Shown here: piece after piece, positions 1 to 8,779 of the stretch | Numbering within the stretch: the first letter of the stretch is position 1 | Layout: each line of letters opens with the position of its first letter | Translations under genes and position numbers: made by a program | From: Sphaeroforma sirkka | Lineage: Eukaryota; Opisthokonta; Ichthyosporea; Ichthyophonida | Direction: 5' to 3' | Assembly (NCBI GenBank): GCA_001586965.3 | Contig: LUCW03001884.1 | Span: 1 to 29,111, forward strand | Length of the DNA: 29,111 bases | The notes under the pieces: model-generated | What the model was told of the DNA's origin: nothing | Databases searched by the model: none | Seen by the model: only the letters and a program-made list of their open reading frames with translations

Positions 1-927
1 ATCACAAATGAACTTTTGGGAGGGTCAGATGAACAAACAAAGTATGTAAGATCTTGTGCAGTGTCATTTGAAATGTTGCGGAGTGAGAGGTGAGTGAGGT
101 GCGAGACATGAGTGTTGACGGCACTCATGGCCGGTAGGAGAAGGAAAGTGGTGGCGGGGCAGAAGAAGGATATAAGAGGGACGGGAGGACGGGGACGAAC
201 CAATACACGACGCAGATGAGGAGGGACGAACAGCCACGACGTACAGATGTTTGTCAGCTGCAGCATACTAAAGCGTTTTGGAAATTTGAGTGTCACATTT
301 GTACTTGAGCGAGAGTTCCTTTGAGAATATAGGACAGAAGGAGTGGGGTATAAGGGGTCGAGTATGAGGCCAGTGTGTTTCAAGGTCAGGTGACCGATGG
401 ACGCGTAAGGAGGTCGTTGAAGTGGGGTTGTCGAGGAGGGCTGACACTTGGTGGCGGATTGATCATGATGAGCTGTCATTTGTCGAGCACGTTGTGCGGG
501 TCATACGCATGTTGTTAGAGAGCAGAGATATTGAGGAGAAGACTGTTAACACGAGGAGGTAAGAGTAAACCGCGGAGAGTGCGTGAGGACTGGTGACGAG
601 TAGTGTGCGGTTAGTGGGATTGACTAATGGAATCTCTATGAAGAAGGGGAGAGGGAAGGTGGGAACTGAGGTGGGGGGAAACGGTAGAATCCATATCATG
701 TTGTTGGTAAACTTGAATGAGTAGTGTCGCGCTGAGAGTAGGCTGATACTTAGTAGTGCAGTTTTGAATGTCACATCAATGAGTACGTCCCCCCCAAGTT
801 TCCTAGCTGAGCCACATACTCGGATAAATGATTGTACCATCAGCTACTTTGAGCGCATACTGGTCATTAATGCGCATATTGCTGACAAGATGATGTTTGT
901 GGTACGTATAGAGAAGTACGTGTATGG
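1..927. other. No recognisable gene
   Basis: The first 600 bases of the plus strand are purine-rich (many GAGG/GGAC words). The longest open frame, on the minus strand at 463-840, has skewed composition rich in Ser, Leu and Thr, and I recognise no domain in it. I see no RNA gene or clear repeat. Treat it as intergenic or unidentified. Confidence 0.5.
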
Positions 928-1901
928 TGGCTAAACCTGTATTGTTTACCTTTTCAGGTAAAACTAAAAGTACTCACGATGGGGTTCATAAATTTGCATT
1001 TGATGATACCCCCCTGTGTTAGGTCAATAGATGTAAACACCATATCACCTTCCATTCGTCTCAGTAACTCGTTTATACGATGAAGATGAAAACTATGGGG
1101 TGGCAATAACTTATTTATTGGGTTTATGTCTTCAACATACTCTGACTTTCTGAAATGTTCCGTCAGAGTTATGTTGATCAACTGTCAATAATGCTAAGTT
1201 TACTGGCGTTTGTTGGTAATTGATTTCGATTACCGCATCGGATAACATTTCTCGACTTGTTCTTTAACCACAGCTTCGTGTCTCCAAGAAACATAGTTTC
1301 TTGAAGGACATTTGAGCTTAGTAAAGTCCACCTTGGTTAAGTCAAGGCTGACGTACCCGTCGTTAAAGCGGAATTTTGCCCAGTCGGTTATTTTTATCTT
1401 TTATTTATCAATATAAAATTCATTGTCCTATCGGCAAAAGAAAAGAATTAATTCCTTGACTGTGTCCGATGGCCGTGTATATGGTTTTTAGACAATTATC
1501 GTCTGACTGATCTTTAATGGATCTATGTTGTTGGGTAAGCCTGTTACGGTTATCCCTAACGTGAGCAAATCGCTCATTCCGACTATAATGTCGTACTTCT
1601 GTGACATCTTAACGATCACAGCTTGGGTAGTGATATTTCTATCATCGGCCAGGGAGATTTCAAAATATATGGCCATGGTATCTCATTCAGAAGTCTTGTT
1701 ATCTGCTAAAATTAGGTGAGTAGTTTGAGTTCGCCTTTCAATGTCTTTCATTAATGCAAAGCGATCAGATATACATGATATTTCTGAACCAGGATCAATC
1801 AATGCAAGGACTTTATTTCCGTTGCAGTATACTGGGATTATTACACGCTCATCTATGGAGTCGCTGTATTTTCTTTGTAACGATTGTACCTTGTAGTACT
1901 T
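928..1901 (-). pseudogene. Family-B pol remnant: protease and RT N-terminus
   Basis: The protease active-site motif reads ALIDPGSEIS (minus strand near 1790-1820), followed by the MSQKYDIIVGMSDLL block that family A has as MSQKYDLIIGMTDLL. Next comes a linker with NDGYVSLDLTKVDF-like residues, then the RT start (INKLLPPHSFHLHRI, then FTSIDLTQG). Lesions include a TGA inside the protease, frame shifts around 1200-1400 and a TGA in place of the Trp of the FTW motif near 940. The catalytic DPG triplet differs from the usual D-T/S-G but is shared with family A. In an active copy this would encode the Gag-Pol processing protease and the polymerase. It ends before the YxDD box, so it cannot act. 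Confidence 0.8.
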
Positions 1902-1904
1902 TCA
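1902..1904 (-). other. In-frame TGA between gag and protease (family B)
   Basis: On the minus strand the zinc-knuckle frame runs into KPDIKFE, then TGA (followed by AAG), and continues in the same frame as KYYKVQSLQRKYSD into the protease. The stop lies nine residues after the last knuckle cysteine. Family A has its TGA ten residues after the equivalent cysteine (19981-19983). I infer a stop-readthrough type gag-pol junction. Confidence 0.6.
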
Positions 1905-3826
1905 CTCGAACTTAATATCGGGCTTCTTGTCGCAAGACTTGGCGTGATAGCCATTTGTCTTCTCACACTTGTCACACACTTCGTAAGAAAGTGTGTACAG
2001 GTGGTGCATCTTCCATTCCAATAACTATTAGGGGTCAATTGGTACATATCATACCCACACTGTGCGTCGGCACATTTCTTAATATCCTTATTTGAGGTTC
2101 CTTGTCTTTCAACCCGCACGTGCCCGTTTATTGGGTTGCGTTGGTTGAATAGAGTCGCGAGCACGTGTCTGGTTAGAACGCGTCTGATGAGGTTTATCAT
2201 CTGACGTCTGACGTGAGAGATATCCCTGATCAGGGAGCTCGCGCGGTTTTTTTATTCACCGCCTTCCCTTTGGAAGTTACTCGGTGTGCGGGAAAAGAGT
2301 GGATACAGTATCATAAAACTGTTCCCACGTAAGTCGGGATAGATGAAACTTCGTTTCATGTCCCTTGTCTCGTGCCTCAGTTGCGTACTTACGTCGCAAC
2401 TCGGTGTACAGACTTTCACGGTCGTTTATTTCCTATGTTCTTACAGAAAACATGCATAACTAGGAACTCGTACCATCGCTGAGCCTTGTCCTTTGTTATA
2501 TCTGGACGTTTGAGGTCAGCATCAAGTTTCAGAATGTAACTCTGAATAGGAGTATTCTTAGCTGGTTCAGTTAAGATTAAACTCAGTCCTGGACTGCGCA
2601 TGTCCTTACTTAATAGGGACGTAACCACCCAACACACAGCTGGCCAGTCACGACAAGTGTCTAGCTCATGCTGGTGTCGCTGCAGGATCAGATAACTTGT
2701 TCCTGTAGGGTCAACGACTGCATTAACGCAGAAATTCATTGCTGGGGAGCGATATCGTTTGTCTCCAGCATGACTGTAAACGCCTTAAACGTACGGGTTA
2801 GCGTGTCGAGGTCATGGTTATATATAAACTCGACCTGCTTGCTGTTGGCATCCCAGTTCGACTTAAGTCGACTGATCTGTCCTTTGTACTTCTGGTTATC
2901 CCGATGGTCTTGTCCACGTTGGGCCTGAAGTAACTGATCGATTCGCTTCTGCTTCATCGCGATCATATTAGCAAAATATGGTGTAATCGTCGACCGATTT
3001 ATTAAGTTCGGTCATCTCGTCAAAGTGGAAATACTTTGCGGGTTGGTGTAATGCGGTGCGATCGAAGCAATTAAATTCGACATCGTTACAAGTTTACGGG
3101 GGTGTTTATTACCCCTGGCAAAGTCCATGGTTGAGGCCTTTCGGTGCTCTGTTCCCTGGGCAGTTGGTATGATAATCTTGGGTGATTCATGCGTCTAGAT
3201 GACATACCCAGTCTTAAGTGGTTTCCGACGATTGTCATCCCAGTTGGGTAAAGGTGGCGGGGTATTTTTTATCTGCCTCTGGGTCTATACTACCTTCAAG
3301 GACGGGCGACTCATGGCCGGGCGTTAGAACAGGTGAATAATTAGCCTTGAGTTCTGGTGGTAGTGCCTCGTAAGGTATAGATACGCTGAGCACATCTGTG
3401 TCAATTGCCACAGGTGCGGTTTTCAGATCTTTACGCTTTTGGGGCGTAGTTGCCAGCCGACGTTCTGTCCATTTCTGTAGGGCTTCAGTAGTACCCGGAG
3501 AAACATGCTCGCGTAAGCGCTGTGCGTGTTTTCCTGATCCACATTCGATCTACATGTTCAACAGTCATGACTTTCATAAGGGCGGCTAACTGATTTTTGA
3601 GGTCAGTATTTTCAGTAGTTAACTTACTTATGCGCGTTGCCTCAGTGGTCTCGGATGTAGATTCGGGTTTGCCACTTGAGCTTGCCTCCACTTCTGGTTC
3701 CGATATAGGTACCTTCTGAGATTCGTCGTTGTCCTCTATAATTGGGAACTTTTCTTTCTGAATTTTATCAGAAGAATTGGCTGGGGCGTCTTGAGACGTG
3801 TCCCTTGACTCACTTCTTGGCTTCAT
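1905..3826 (-). pseudogene. Family-B gag remnant
   Basis: The N-terminal piece (3826-3485, 113 codons) begins at MKPRSESRDTS. It is acidic and Ser/Glu-rich and ends in a short coiled coil (ISKLTTENTDLKNQLAAL), also found in the second family-B copy at the right edge of the window. Middle pieces at 2966-2736 and 2739-2416 are charged, helix-rich capsid-like sequence in shifted frames. A stretch near 2300-2350 (LSRLTWEQF) aligns with LRSMPWSVF of family A. The last part holds the knuckle C-x2-C-x6-H-x3-C (CDKCEKTNGYHAKSC). Gag would form the particle and bind the element RNA. Several frame breaks make this copy inactive as written. Confidence 0.7.
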
Positions 3827-3830
3827 AAAT

Positions 3831-3979
3831 ATAAGCTTCGAAGTTGAGGCAATAGTTGGCCCTCGGGCTCTATCCGTAGGGTTAGTTTCCTTAATCTGAG
3901 TGGCTACATCCTTATCTGAAGCATTGTCCTGGGAGTACCTTTATTTAGGTAGAAAAAAACCCATTGTTTGTGTCCAAAC
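3831..3979. other. Leader-side flank of the family-B relic, no gene seen
   Basis: This stretch lies upstream of the gag start of the relic. No LTR end or primer-binding site can be recognised. Confidence 0.3.
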
Positions 3980-4066
3980 GCCAAAATAGCTTTATTTCGT
4001 GCCAAATCCAAAAAATGCCTTTATTTCATGCCGAATGTTAAAATGACTGTTTTTCATGCCAAATGC
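3980..4066 (+). repeat. ~30-bp tandem repeat, three diverged copies
   Basis: Three successive units share the core TTTATTTCRTGCCRAAT (third copy GTTTTTCATGCCAAAT), preceded by A-rich sequence: 3981-4007, 4008-4037 and 4038-4065. They are short and diverged, with no function visible. Confidence 0.6.
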
Positions 4067-4347
4067 CGTCCGAAACACACTCACAGGCAAGACTTGAAGG
4101 TCTATCAATTGTATATTATATGCGCGCTCGACAGCCATTTTTTTGCGCCGCACTCAACCTCGACATCTTTTTGGACTGCCACGATATGGATCGCACGGGA
4201 CGCCTGATATACCTCGCAAAACGCCTGAAGGAAAATACGGCCCGCATGTACTTTAATGTAGAGATGGTTACCAGCGAGCTCAATGCCTTATACACGAACA
4301 CGTCCATATCACGCCTGTCCGACTACGACAAGCTCTTCAACACCTGA
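4063..4347 (+). CDS. Hypothetical ORF, 94 codons, possibly a gene fragment
   Basis: The open frame starts at the last unit of the preceding tandem repeat. Its middle (residues ~35-75: DRTGRLIYLAKRLKEN, then MYFNVEMVTSELNAL) looks like soluble helical protein. Its end, NTSISRLSDYDKLFNT, is encoded by DNA (4293-4358) homologous to one unit of the 129-bp array at 7455-8395 in opposite orientation. I do not recognise the family. It may be an exon or a broken copy of the gene that gave rise to the array. Confidence 0.3.
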   Translation: MPSETHSQARLEGLSIVYYMRARQPFFCAALNLDIFLDCHDMDRTGRLIYLAKRLKENTARMYFNVEMVTSELNALYTNTSISRLSDYDKLFNT

Positions 4348-4358
4348 GTGCAACTCGG
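4293..4358 (+). repeat. Detached relative of the 129-bp array unit
   Basis: The word GAACACGTCCAT, then TCCGACTACGACAAGCTCTT, then CAACTCGG match the complement of units in the 7455-8395 array in order and spacing. The copy is on the plus strand, whereas the array reads this sense on the minus strand. Confidence 0.65.
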
Positions 4359-4397
4359 ATATTTGCAAACATAATGTATGTGCACCAACACGGATGT

Positions 4398-4953
4398 TCA
4401 TATCCCCACGGGAAATATTTCAGCGACAGACTTGGCGCTTCGTTTACTGTACCGCATTGTGTTGGACGCCATCTTAACACCATAGTATGCCGACGTTGCG
4501 ACTATGTTGCCAAACGATTCCCGCACCATGGGTGATAAATTCGATACTTCCAGTGCTGGTAACGCGGTGCTTGGGTCATTGGGTGGGAATAGTTTGTCAC
4601 AGGTGTCGGTCTCGCTACCACCGGCGCCATCATCATCATTGTCGGACTCACTGGACGATCCGTCAGTAAAACTGGGTACGTTATCTGCCTCTGGATCCTT
4701 TTCATTGTCATCGCTGGACAATATCACAGGTGCTTTACGCTTCCGTGCACTGATCGCCCTCGCCGACGATTGGGCACTTTGCTTCCGTAATTGGATACTG
4801 TCCTGTAGTTGCAGTTTTCGTGCGGTCGGTGTACACGTACATTCTGTGCAGTCCTACTAGTCTATCGCGTAAGGCCCTTATGCTGTGCATAGTGGCCTTG
4901 TCGAACACCTGCACGCTCACTGAATTATTGTCATACTCAATACTCAACCCCAT
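4398..4953 (-). CDS. Acidic, Ser/Asp-rich hypothetical protein with NLS-like motif (one frame shift)
   Basis: Two minus-strand frames join near 4810-4820 through a single shift. The first part (4953 downwards) gives MGLSIEYDNNSVSVQVFD, then IRALRDRLVGLHRMYVYT. The second gives a Gln/Ser-rich basic helix, the NLS-like SARKRKAPV, and an acidic tract (SSDDNEKDPEADN, then SSSESDNDDD), and ends in EIFPVGI at 4398. The layout (helix, basic NLS, acidic Ser tract) suggests a nuclear or chromatin-associated protein, but no family is recognised. The in-phase charge pattern supports coding on this strand over the overlapping plus-strand frame. The shift may be a true lesion, an intron edge or a consensus error. 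It ends about 50 bases from the plus-strand ankyrin exon. Confidence 0.45.
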
Positions 4954-5007
4954 GTGCCAATATAGCGTCGCAGGTGCTAATCATTAGTTGGTTTTTTGTT
5001 GTCACAG

Positions 5008-5106
5008 GGTGGTTGGACGTCGCTGCACTTGGCATTACAAAACGGACACAAGGATGTCGTTGAACTGCTACTGGCCAAGGGTGCGGATATTCACGCCAAA
5101 GAAGAG
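5008..5106 (+). CDS. Ankyrin-repeat exon (one repeat, 33 codons)
   Basis: A polypyrimidine tract and TTGTCACAG precede the exon and GAG|GTAAGT follows it, so both splice sites are consensus. The exon is exactly 99 nt, phase 0 at both ends, and encodes one canonical ankyrin repeat: GWTSLHLALQNGHKD, then VVELLLAKGADIHAK. Ankyrin repeats are helix-turn-helix protein-interaction modules and normally occur in series. I see no intact neighbouring repeat. A weak resemblance at 5165-5200 (HVALQNG) may be a decayed second exon. The parent protein cannot be identified. Confidence 0.85.
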
Positions 5107-5411
5107 GTAAGTTGGATGTTTATTTATATATACTAGTGTGTTGGTGAACTTGTCTACGTGCTTTAAGTGCGCGTTAATACATGTGGCGCTGCAAAATGGG
5201 TTGTCCCCAACAGTATGGATAGATCCTCGTAAGTTCGAGCACATTGCAATCATCTGCATTTACATAGTTCGACTAGTCCGACACGTCAACTTCGTAAATG
5301 GCAGGACTGCATTTTTTTGTTATTGCCTTCGTTTTTCAAAACAAAAAAAAGTAAAACGGTGGTTTACTCTGTCCGGCACGCACTGCTCGTACTCCAATCA
5401 CTCTATACTGC

Positions 5412-5693
5412 TGTGTGAATGTATTTCAAGAAAATAAGTAAATATAACATAAGGGGTGTCCCAGACCCAGAACGAAAAGCTCCTAGCACTTCACACGGCG
5501 GTGTATACATATTTCAAGAAAATAGTTAAATATCAATCTTTTTATGATGGAGTACGTCTGTGAGATTTGACAACAAATTTAATGTAAGTTCCTTGTGGTA
5601 TACACTGTTTTAAAACACAGCAGGCAGTTCTCCAAGCACCTTCAACAGCACTAGGAAATTGTTTCAAGAAAAATATATAAATATATACAATCT
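5412..5693 (+). repeat. Three dispersed copies of a TTTCAAGAAAAT.GTAAATAT motif
   Basis: Near-identical 22-25 bp words occur at about 5421-5445, 5510-5535 and 5658-5684, each AT-rich and followed by a short AT stretch. They lie in and next to a segment bounded by an inverted GTGTCCCA/TGGGACAC pair (5455-5705). Confidence 0.5.
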
Positions 5694-5706
5694 TTGTGGG
5701 ACACTG
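5454..5706. mobile_element. Possible short inverted-repeat element (mariner-like ends), doubtful
   Basis: GGGGTGTCCCAGA at 5453-5465 and TGTGGGACACTG at 5694-5706 form an 8-bp inverted pair about 250 bp apart. GTGTCCCA-type termini are common in Tc1/mariner-like and related elements. The minus-strand frame inside (5739-5542) includes PSAVEGAWRTACC, but I cannot assign it to a transposase. No target duplication was verified. Confidence 0.25.
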
Positions 5707-5958
5707 CATCTGACTGTTTGTTAAACTATTTAAATACATTTCATATTCTTCTTGATCGATTTTATTTTAGTGATTTTTCAATCGAGACGATTCTAGGGAA
5801 TTCGTGATTGGAGGAGCATTGCGCCAAAATTAAAGTGGTGACTGGTAGGGAGGGGGGTCATCCTAATTAAGTAATCGATCTAAAATCCATAGCAAATTCA
5901 AAGTAGACTCTTTGCCAGATAAATACATAGGCAAAGTAACAAATACTATATATTTTTT

Positions 5959-6028
5959 TACAAAACTGTGGCCTTTCGGTCGCAAAAATTTGTTTTTGGC
6001 GCAAGCGCCCTCGTACTCGGTTCTGGAA
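5959..6028 (+). repeat. Diverged single monomer of the 82-bp satellite
   Basis: The order of words TACAAAACTGTGGCCTTTCG, GCAAAAATTTGTTTTTGG, CGCAAGCGCCCTC and GGTTCTGGAA follows the satellite unit at 13518-13882 (TACACAACCCCGTGGCCTTT, GCAAAAAAATTTGTTTTGGG, TGCAAACGACCTC, GGTTCGGAA). It is a lone copy 7.5 kb from the array. Confidence 0.6.
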
Positions 6029-6216
6029 CGTTTTTCGATACGCGCAAAATAGAGTAATTTGCGCATTCCTACGACGTGGGCTTATGTACATTTTATTGAA
6101 TATCACTGTTTGCTATCACTTTCAACAAATATCTTATTATCAATCCGTGTGAGACAACGATTTGCAAAATACGTAAAAAAGAGACGAAAAAAGAAGAAAT
6201 TCCCACCCAAAATTGT

Positions 6217-6860
6217 ATGGTGTGGACTATTATTGGATCAGGCAAAATCCGACTCGGTAGAGGTGCCGGCAGCAGAAACCAGTCCATCTCTGGGATAGCC
6301 TTCGGGACACAAGCCGGCAATACCAACCAGGGCGATGGTGCCATCGCAATCGGAATTGATGCTGGAAAAACGGCTCAAGGGACATGTACTGTAGCCATAG
6401 GGAAAAAAGGCGGGTGAAAGTAACCAGGCCAACAACAGCATCGTTTTGAATGCTTCGTGTGCGACCTTGAATGCTGGTAACCGAGGTCTGTTTGTGGATC
6501 GCGTTCGCAATGTTGATTTGTCGGATAATGTCCTATACTATGATCCGCTTTCAAAAGAAATTGTGTACGGTGCACCTACAGGCTCCTCGCTTGCTCAAGG
6601 GACGGTTATGTCTGACTACTTGCGGTGGGACGGCACCGCAAGGGCAACAGGCGGGGACAATTTAGCCATTGCGACCAGCGCAAGCAGCAGTTATCAGGGT
6701 GACAGGGCTGTGGCAATTGGATTTCGTGCCGGACAATAGTCCCAAGGTGCTGATTGTGTGGCCATCTGACCATTGTCTGGGTCTCAAAATCAATCAGCAC
6801 GTTCACCATACGACAGAAATAGGCGTGTATCAGTTATACTCAACGCCGATCCAAATACAC
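6217..6860 (+). pseudogene. Broken ORF with AIAIG/AVAIG repeats, like giant-virus or phage fibre proteins
   Basis: Visible repeats are ISGIAFGTQAG, GAIAIGIDAGKTAQG and VAIGKKGG. After a one-base shift at the A6 run near 6405-6410 come NNSIVLNAS, then LNAGNRGLFVD, DNVLYYDPLSKEIVYGAPTG and DRAVAIGFRAGQ. The frame goes on beyond a TAG (6737-6739) and a TGA (about 6767-6769) with SQGADCVAI and GSQNQSARS. Short Gly/Ala repeats spaced by 'Q-G' or 'N-Q' and followed by I-V-L-N-A and a Y-x-T/S-K-E-I-x-Y-G block are, from general knowledge, typical of trimeric fibre-like proteins of large DNA viruses and phages. Two stops and a shift make it non-functional as written. The origin (endogenous viral DNA, bacterial transfer or host) is inference. 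Confidence 0.55.
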
Positions 6861-7248
6861 TGTGGGGAAAAACGTATGTTAACGATATGTTTGTAGCACA
6901 CCTTGTGAACTGGGCCGATACTGTGGAGCAAATTAATTCCGAGTTCATCCAATCGGACAAACTAGACGGCTGTGTTGAATTTGGTTTCACAGCGTATATC
7001 TAAAGACAGTGCGTGACATTCAACCTGATGAAGAGATTCTCGTGGACTACAAACTACACAACACCACCAGGGGTGTACAGGACAAACAGTACATATGTGA
7101 TGTTGTTAGTAAACGTATTGCGGACGTGCCTCCAGAGTCCCATCCAGTGGTGGTACAGACTCGTGATATTCGGGCTGAAAGACTTGCACAAAATAGACTC
7201 TTTCATAAGAATCGGAAGCGAAGAGACAAATGCGAACCGCTGTTATAA
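6861..7248 (+). pseudogene. Possible SET-domain C-terminal fragment
   Basis: The frame of the preceding ORF continues with GKTYVNDMFVAHLVNWAD, then INSEF and VEFGFTAY. A one-base shift in the AAA run near 6994-6998 then leads to VRDIQPDEEILVDYKLHN. The last block matches the SET-domain post-substrate motif 'a.RDI..GEEi.vDY', and the VND / LVN stretch is where SET domains have their N-H box. SET proteins methylate lysines, and viral SET proteins exist in some large algal viruses. The C-terminus (to the stop at 7248) is basic. I rate the SET call as plausible only: the catalytic NHS motif is not clean and the upstream half of the domain is not seen. Confidence 0.35.
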
Positions 7249-7278
7249 ATGCGAAGAAACCCAGTTAGGAGTGATTAT

Positions 7279-7389
7279 TTGCAATGTGCTAGATCAAACG
7301 GATCCCATCAACCGATGTATCTGAAACTTTGCGAGCGTACGGTATGATACTTGAACTAAATATATCCGTTGCCGTTTGTCAATCATCCG
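7279..7389 (-). repeat. Dispersed stem-forming repeat R, copy 1
   Basis: The complement reads CGGATGATTGACAAACGGCA, then AGTTCAAGTATCATACCGTA, then GATGGGATCCGTTTGATCTA. It matches copies at 10371-10487 and 14157-14276. The ends pair imperfectly (GACAAACGGCAACGGAT with ATCCGTTTGATC), so the unit can fold into a ~100-nt stem-loop. It starts about 30 bases after the stop of the SET-like ORF. Confidence 0.75.
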
Positions 7390-7454
7390 TGCCCAACGCG
7401 CTTTGTAAATTAGCTCTCCGAGACCTAAGGTGAGAGCCCTATGTTTTGAACACA

Positions 7455-8395
7455 GGCGGTGAAGAGTTTGTCGTAGTCGGACTCGGTGAAATGGACGTGT
7501 TCGAGATACCATTCATCGTCGGATGAGTCGGATGAGTCGCTATCAACGTCGCGGTTGAGCGAACATTCTCTCGTCTTCCCGATGGTTCGAGAGCGAACAT
7601 AGGCGGTGAAGTCTTCCCGGAGTTGTCGTAGTCGGACTGTCGGGTATGAAATGGACGTGTTCGAGGATACCATTCATCGTCGGATGAGTCGCTATCAACG
7701 CGCGGTTGAATTTCTCGTCTTCCCGAGTTCAGAGCGAACATATGCGGTGAAGAGCTTGTCGTAGTCGGACTCCGGTGAAATGGACGTGTTCGAGGATACC
7801 ATTCATCGTCGGATGAGTCGCTATCAACGCGTGGTTGAATTTCTCGTCTTCCCGAGTTCAGAGCGAAACATAGGCGGTGCGAACAATGAAGAGAGCTTTG
7901 TCGTAGTCGGACTCCGAGTGAAATGGACGTGTTCGAGGATACACCATTCATCGTCGGATGAGTCGTTATCAACGTGCGGTTGAATTCTCGTCTTCCCGAG
8001 TTTAGAGCGAACATAGGCGGTGAAGAGCTTGTCGTAGTCGGACTGAAATGGACGTGTTCGAGGATACAATTCATCGTCGGATGAGTCGCTATCAACTCGT
8101 GGTTGAATTTCTCGTCTTCCCGAGTTCAGAGCGAACATAGGCGGTGAAGAGCTTGTCGTAGTCGGACTCCGGTGAAATGGACGTGTTCGAGGATACAATT
8201 CATCGTCGGATGAGTCGCTATCAACGTGCGGTTGAATTTCTCGTCTTCCCGAGTTCAGAGCGAACACAGGCGGTGAAGATCTTGTCGAAGTCGGACTCCG
8301 GAAATGGACGTGTTGACCATTCACCTTCGGATGAGTCGCATTAGTCGCTACCAACGCGCAGTGGATTCTCCGGGTTCGGAACGAACTCAGATAGA
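7455..8395 (-). repeat. 129-bp tandem array, about seven units, 43-codon coding-compatible period
   Basis: The landmark ATGGACGTGTT (plus strand) recurs at 7491, 7651, 7780, 7923, 8048, 8177 and 8304, a spacing of 125-160 with a mode near 129. On the minus strand one frame encodes a 43-residue repeat containing DSDSSDDE, TRPFHRSPTTTSSSPP and MFALNSGRREIQP. It stays open through several units, and unit indels break the frame. A (GGATGAGTC)2 duplication sits in the unit at 7520-7540. The Ser/Asp block resembles casein-kinase-type acidic patches. The array directly follows the 3' end of the membrane ORF at 8341-8772, so it may have arisen as its tail or 3' UTR. Confidence 0.85.
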
Positions 8396-8772
8396 CGTGT
8401 TGAGTATTTCTCTCGATAAACTCCCGACATCCATGTATAAGCTTCGGCCAAAGTCTTATAGATCTCTCTACTCCTCTTGTAGAACAGAAACATGGAGGTA
8501 GACACCATTCCCACATACTCTAGACTCGTGAACATACTCGTCGGAATCCACATATGGATGATTGGCCACAGAGCTCCATACACGACGGACAAAACCGCCA
8601 GTATCCGGCAAGCGTCCATCACAAGCTTTATACGAAGATCTGTGGCACTCTTTATCCTAGTTTCTTCTGGGTTGTATTCTACTCTTTCTCCAACAAATGG
8701 ATTCGGCACACTGCCAGCGTTACGCGGCACTCTTCCGAATGGGCTGAGTGATTGTGCTAGGTGTGTATGCAA
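8341..8772 (-). CDS. Hypothetical two-helix membrane protein, C-terminal tail merges into the tandem array
   Basis: The 143-codon frame starts at ATG 8772. Residues ~1-45 are polar; ~51-76 (VMDACRILAVLSVVYGALWP) and ~80-98 (MFTSLEYVGMVSTSMFLFY) are hydrophobic and could be two membrane helices or a hairpin. A charged helix follows (REIYKTLAEAYTWMSGVYREK). The last ~20 codons lie in the first, diverged unit of the 129-bp array and end at TAA. I do not recognise the family. It could be a terminal exon of a larger protein, because no promoter is evident upstream. Confidence 0.4.
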   Translation of the reverse strand: MHTHLAQSLSPFGRVPRNAGSVPNPFVGERVEYNPEETRIKSATDLRIKLVMDACRILAVLSVVYGALWPIIHMWIPTSMFTSLEYVGMVSTSMFLFYKRSREIYKTLAEAYTWMSGVYREKYSTRLSEFVPNPENPLRVGSD

Positions 8773-8779
8773 TCTTTAG

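Larger units (their letters stand above)
928..3830 (-). mobile_element. Degenerate Ty3-type LTR retroelement, family B, truncated in RT
   Basis: Reading the minus strand from 3826 downwards gives a gag N-terminus with a Leu/Asn coiled coil, a gag middle part, a zinc-knuckle region, a retroviral-type aspartic protease and the first third of a reverse transcriptase. The homology stops near 928 inside the RT palm, just after the FSFT-type motif. Every domain can be matched to the full-length family-A element at 15041-22692 and to the other family-B copy at 26464-29111. It has several frame breaks, and no LTR is visible at either side, so it is a relic. The 3' half (RNase H, integrase) is missing. 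Confidence 0.85.

Noticed and set aside
4504..4860. Plus-strand Ser-rich ORF
   Set aside because: It is the complement of the acidic minus-strand ORF, whose NLS-plus-acidic organisation is the better coding explanation.
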